DNA from: Microbacterium schleiferi
Lineage (GTDB): Bacteria; Actinomycetota; Actinomycetes; Actinomycetales; Microbacteriaceae
DNA length: 64,000 nucleotides
Reading direction: 5' to 3'
NCBI RefSeq assembly: GCF_015565955.1
Contig: NZ_CP064760.1
Span: 868,001-932,000 of the forward strand
A program made the position numbers and the translations under genes. Shown in pieces: positions 61,246-64,000 of this stretch (position 1 is its first letter; each line of letters begins with the position of its first letter). Under the pieces are notes generated by a model, which searched no databases, had not been told where the DNA came from, and worked only from the letters and a program-made list of their open reading frames with translations.

Positions 61246-62372
61246 GGAAGCACAAGCCGCAAACCGCTGACGTGATCTCTGGTGGGTCGTTCGGGTTCAC
61301 GATCGTCGCGGATGTGATGCAGGGCACGAAACGCGTGTTGCAGGACGTGTCGTTCACGGACTGGACGTTCACGGGTGACCTTGACGCGAACGTGAAGACG
61401 TCGGGGACTGTGACCCTGGTGGTTCAGGATGACTTCGCCCGGTCGTATTCGCCGCGGCAGATCGGTGACGCACTGTCACCGTTCGGTGGGACTGTTCGTG
61501 TGTACGCGCTCGTGTCGTTGGGTGCCTATGAGGACCGGATCCCGATTGGGACGTTCCGGATCACCGATGTCCCCTCGTCGATGGACGACAAACTGTCCGT
61601 GCATGGGCGGGAGTTGACGGTCGGTTCGGTGGTCACGTTGACGTTGATGGACCGGTTCTACGAGGCCGATGTGCCGTTCATGCGGCTTGAGAACCCGTCG
61701 TCGTTGACGTCGGCATGGTCGGAGCTGATCCGTATCGCCCGGCTGCCGGGGACTAGGAACGTGGATGATGCGGCGATCCCGCGGAGTGTGGTGTACGCCC
61801 GGAACCGGTTGGATGCGGTGCAGCAGCTCGCGCGTGTCCTCGGTGGCAGGGCGTACATGCGTGCTGACGGGACGGTCGGGATTGTCCCCGATGACCTGGG
61901 TGACGTGGATGTGGTCCTGAACTTTGGGCAGGTCGACGGGAAGATCATCGACGTCGCACAGTTCATGTCGTCGGCGGATATCTACAACGCGGTGTTCGGG
62001 GATTTCGAGGACGCGAACGGTCGCCCTATTCACGCGGAGGACATGATCCGGTCTGGTCAGCTCGCGGTGACGGGTCCGTTTGGTGAGCGGCCGATCGAGT
62101 ACCCGGCTGATCAGCGGGAGTTCATCAAAACTCAGTCCGCTGCTGACACGGCGGTGGCGAACTATCTCGCGAAGGTGTCGAAGGGTTCCCCGTTGGAGGT
62201 TCCGGTCACGTTGACCGTTGACCCTCGGCTGGAGTTCGACGTGGTTACGGTGAACCGTCCCGGTGCTGGTGGGGAACCGGACCCGGCGTTGGCTTTCACG
62301 GGCCGGGTGTGCCGGTGGACGATGACGAAGGACCAGCCGATGCAAGCGACGGTGAGGGTCCCGAATGCGTAG
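61242..62372 (+). CDS. minor tail protein (DUF5047-like, baseplate hub)
   Basis: 376 residues from GTG at 61242, overlapping the preceding stop. VISGGSFGFTIVADVMQGTKRVLQDVSFTDWTF, DDKLSVHGRELTVGSV and QFMSSADIYNAVFGDFED are characteristic of actinophage minor tail proteins with a hub-like fold. Confidence 0.7.
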   Translation: MRKHKPQTADVISGGSFGFTIVADVMQGTKRVLQDVSFTDWTFTGDLDANVKTSGTVTLVVQDDFARSYSPRQIGDALSPFGGTVRVYALVSLGAYEDRIPIGTFRITDVPSSMDDKLSVHGRELTVGSVVTLTLMDRFYEADVPFMRLENPSSLTSAWSELIRIARLPGTRNVDDAAIPRSVVYARNRLDAVQQLARVLGGRAYMRADGTVGIVPDDLGDVDVVLNFGQVDGKIIDVAQFMSSADIYNAVFGDFEDANGRPIHAEDMIRSGQLAVTGPFGERPIEYPADQREFIKTQSAADTAVANYLAKVSKGSPLEVPVTLTVDPRLEFDVVTVNRPGAGGEPDPALAFTGRVCRWTMTKDQPMQATVRVPNA

Positions 62373-63231
62373 CCAGGAATGGGTTGCCCGGTCCCTCGCT
62401 GATGTGCCGGTGGTCGAGTCGATCGTGGGGGTTTTCGTTTCTCAGGACGGCCCGGTCGCGACGGTCGATGTTGCTGGGCGCCGGTTGTCGGTGAAAGCTG
62501 CGACCCAGTTGCGGGTGTTGCCGTCTGACCCGGTCAGGTTGGAGCGGCGCGGCCCGGATCTGGTTGTTGTGGGGCCGACGGTAAACCGGGCCACGTTGGG
62601 GAAGGTGACCGTTGACGGTAACCCGGCGACGGTCGAGTACCCGGATGGTTCCGGTGTGACCGCTGAACTTCCCGTGGTTGACGGGCTCACGGTCGAGGTT
62701 GATGATCCGGTGATCATTGACTGGTCGTCTGGTGGGACTGTCCTCGCGGTGGTGGCTTCGCCGACAGCGACGGAAACCCCGGATGCGCCTGCGGGTTCTG
62801 GGCAGACGGTGACGGTGCAGTTGTTCGCTGACCAGTCCGGGTCGTACGGGTCGTCGTGGTGGACGGATGAGGTGTGGGCGTCGAGTTCGTACGTGGGTGG
62901 GTGGTTTTACGGCACGAAGATCAAGGATTCGATTCCGGACGGTGCGGTGATCCTTGCCGCGTCGATCTACCTGCCGGCGAAGTCGACGTTCGGTGACTCG
63001 CCGAACTTCGGTATCCACAACCAGGCTGTCAGGCCAGCGGGTTCGTTGACGGTTTCCTCGACGGTTGCGTTGAGCCCGCGGGTTGGGGAGGTTCCTTTGC
63101 CGACGTCGTGGTTCGACACGTTGAAAGCGTCGGACGGTGGTGTCGGCGTGAATCACGGTGGCAGGAACGTGTACCGCTCGGTTGGGGCGGATGGGAACAG
63201 TGGCCGGCTGACGGTCACGTATAGGACGTAG
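62365..63231 (+). CDS. minor tail protein
   Basis: 288 residues. The N-terminal OB-like part (VVESIVGVFVSQDGPVATVDVAG) resembles hub/gpV-type domains. The C-terminal half (SWWTDEVWASSSYVGGWFYG) is a beta-sandwich likely used for binding. Overlaps the previous gene. Confidence 0.6.
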   Translation: MRSQEWVARSLADVPVVESIVGVFVSQDGPVATVDVAGRRLSVKAATQLRVLPSDPVRLERRGPDLVVVGPTVNRATLGKVTVDGNPATVEYPDGSGVTAELPVVDGLTVEVDDPVIIDWSSGGTVLAVVASPTATETPDAPAGSGQTVTVQLFADQSGSYGSSWWTDEVWASSSYVGGWFYGTKIKDSIPDGAVILAASIYLPAKSTFGDSPNFGIHNQAVRPAGSLTVSSTVALSPRVGEVPLPTSWFDTLKASDGGVGVNHGGRNVYRSVGADGNSGRLTVTYRT

Positions 63232-63240
63232 GAGGCAGGG

Positions 63241-63783
63241 ATGGCCGCTGATGGTACTGCGGGGGCACGGTTGCAGCCCCAGTTTCTGGGGTCTGGTGCG
63301 CCAGCGACGGCTGAGGATCTGAACATCATCTCGGATCACGTCGCGAAGATGGGCAACATCATGGTGTTGTCGACCGCGGATCGTGAAGCGTTCGAGTCGG
63401 ACGGTTGGGAAGGGCTGTACTGTCACGACACCGACGAAAACCTGCTGTATATGCATGACGGTTCCGCGTGGAAAGTTGAAGGGGTGGCGTCACTGCCGCC
63501 CTACAACTCGAGCACCGTTGCTTTCACGGGGGTGCCGTTCATCCGGGGCGGTATCGCGTCGGGAACCACGAGCGGTACTGGTGTTCTGACTCACACGTTC
63601 CCGGCCGCGTTTCCCACCGCGTGCGCGGGTGTGCTGATCATGCCGCACCAGAACTCTGGGTATGCGGCGCAGAATCTTCCCGTGCTGGTTCAATCGTCGG
63701 TTTCGGCGACGGGCTTCCAGACGTTGTGGGCGTCGGCTGCTGGGGTGGCGGTGGCGTTGCCGTACATCGCGTTCGGGTACTGA
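63241..63783 (+). CDS. short tail fibre-like protein
   Basis: 180 residues, preceded by AGGAGGCAGGG. N-terminus LQPQFLGSGAPATAEDLNIISDHVAKMGN; middle GLYCHDTDENLLYMHDGSAWKV. The C-terminus FQTLWASAAGVAVALPYIAFGY resembles the end domains of tail fibres (gp53/H-type). Possible receptor contact. Confidence 0.6.
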   Translation: MAADGTAGARLQPQFLGSGAPATAEDLNIISDHVAKMGNIMVLSTADREAFESDGWEGLYCHDTDENLLYMHDGSAWKVEGVASLPPYNSSTVAFTGVPFIRGGIASGTTSGTGVLTHTFPAAFPTACAGVLIMPHQNSGYAAQNLPVLVQSSVSATGFQTLWASAAGVAVALPYIAFGY

Positions 63784-63785
63784 CC

Positions 63786-64000
63786 GTGGGTGTTTTCGAC
63801 TGGTTCACGAAGTACGAAGTGACGTGCGATTGGGATTGCCACCGTGCTCGCGGGTCTCGCGGCGGTGAGGATCGTCGCCACCCGGTCGGGTCGCCTGTTC
63901 TCGCCCCGTACGACGCGACCGTGACCTACGGGATGTACGACGACGGCGCGAGCTACGTGCAGTTCAAGTACACGAACGGGTACGCGCATCAGGCGATCCA
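63786..64000 (+). CDS. possible lysin (M23-like), cut by window end
   Basis: GTG at 63786 opens 71 codons to the window end: VGVFDWFTKYEVTCDWDCHRARGS, later HPVGSPVLAPYDATVTYGMYDD and YTNGYAHQAI. The GSPVLAPYDATV and YxNGYAHQ pieces resemble M23 peptidase/endolysin domains, and the position after tail genes fits a lysis gene. Not certain. Confidence 0.4.
   Translation, partial: MGVFDWFTKYEVTCDWDCHRARGSRGGEDRRHPVGSPVLAPYDATVTYGMYDDGASYVQFKYTNGYAHQAI

Larger units (their letters stand above)
34804..64000. mobile_element. siphovirus prophage, right end outside window
   Basis: From the end of the thrB terminator to the window end, all recognisable genes are phage: repressor, exonuclease/RecT, methyltransferases, replication, terminases, portal, HK97-type protease and capsid, tail chaperones, tape measure, minor tail proteins. 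All genes except the repressor are on the plus strand. GGATGC/GCATCC words, frequent in the host part, fall to background here. At least 29 kb; no integrase or attR is inside the window, so the element continues. Confidence 0.93.

Overview
The window is high-GC actinobacterial chromosome, most likely from a member of the Microbacteriaceae such as Microbacterium. This rests on the gene content and order (argS, lysA, hom, thrC, thrB), DUF3097, a PspA/TPM pair, GTG starts, many ATGA/GTGA overlaps, and a strong excess of the word GGATGC/GCATCC in the host part. Bases 1 to about 34,800 are host chromosome. Bases from about 34,800 to the right end are one prophage of a siphovirus with an HK97-type head. 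The prophage is cut off by the window end.

Host layout. 1-3,135: MFS exporter (partial), phosphoribosyltransferase, uracil-DNA glycosylase, GNAT acetyltransferase. 3,068-8,198: five-gene peptide/nickel-type ABC uptake operon on the minus strand. 8,323-14,186: two small hydrolases, an arginase-fold protein, PspA and a large TPM-domain membrane protein. 14,323-21,524: DUF3097, a membrane glycosyltransferase-like protein, TrmB, a CPBP membrane protease, an alkyl-sulfatase-like protein and an alpha/beta hydrolase. 21,721-22,148: tRNA-Arg(CCG) followed by a terminator unit present in three tandem copies. 22,256-29,829: transglutaminase-like protein, argS, DUF2993 protein, then a nucleoside/base salvage group (NMT1-type binding protein, nucleoside hydrolase, GntR regulator, adenosine-deaminase-like enzyme). 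29,968-34,754: lysA-hom-thrC-thrB, which makes lysine and threonine from aspartate, ended by a clear terminator.

Prophage layout. The left end abuts the thrB terminator. A leftward XRE repressor (34,714-35,040) faces a rightward small HTH protein across a promoter/operator region. The last 29 or so codons of the repressor ORF lie in host DNA, as expected if attP lies in the repressor gene. Next come many small overlapping early genes, a YqaJ exonuclease/RecT pair, two DNA methyltransferases, HNH proteins, and a replication protein whose gene carries two sets of helically phased TCGCGA repeats. A non-coding stretch then leads to a tRNA-Trp. The late operon follows: HNH, small and large terminase, portal, protease, capsid, a glycosyltransferase, connectors, tail tube, tail chaperones (frameshift), tape measure, minor tail proteins, and the start of a possible lysin. 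No integrase and no attR are visible. Both are expected to the right, next to the host rho gene.

Data quality. At least seven genes (six host, one phage) are broken by a single-base indel in a G or C run, nearly always one base too few, and the tRNA-Trp fits better with one more G. I read this as homopolymer error in the assembly rather than gene decay, and I annotate these genes over their full span as frameshifted.
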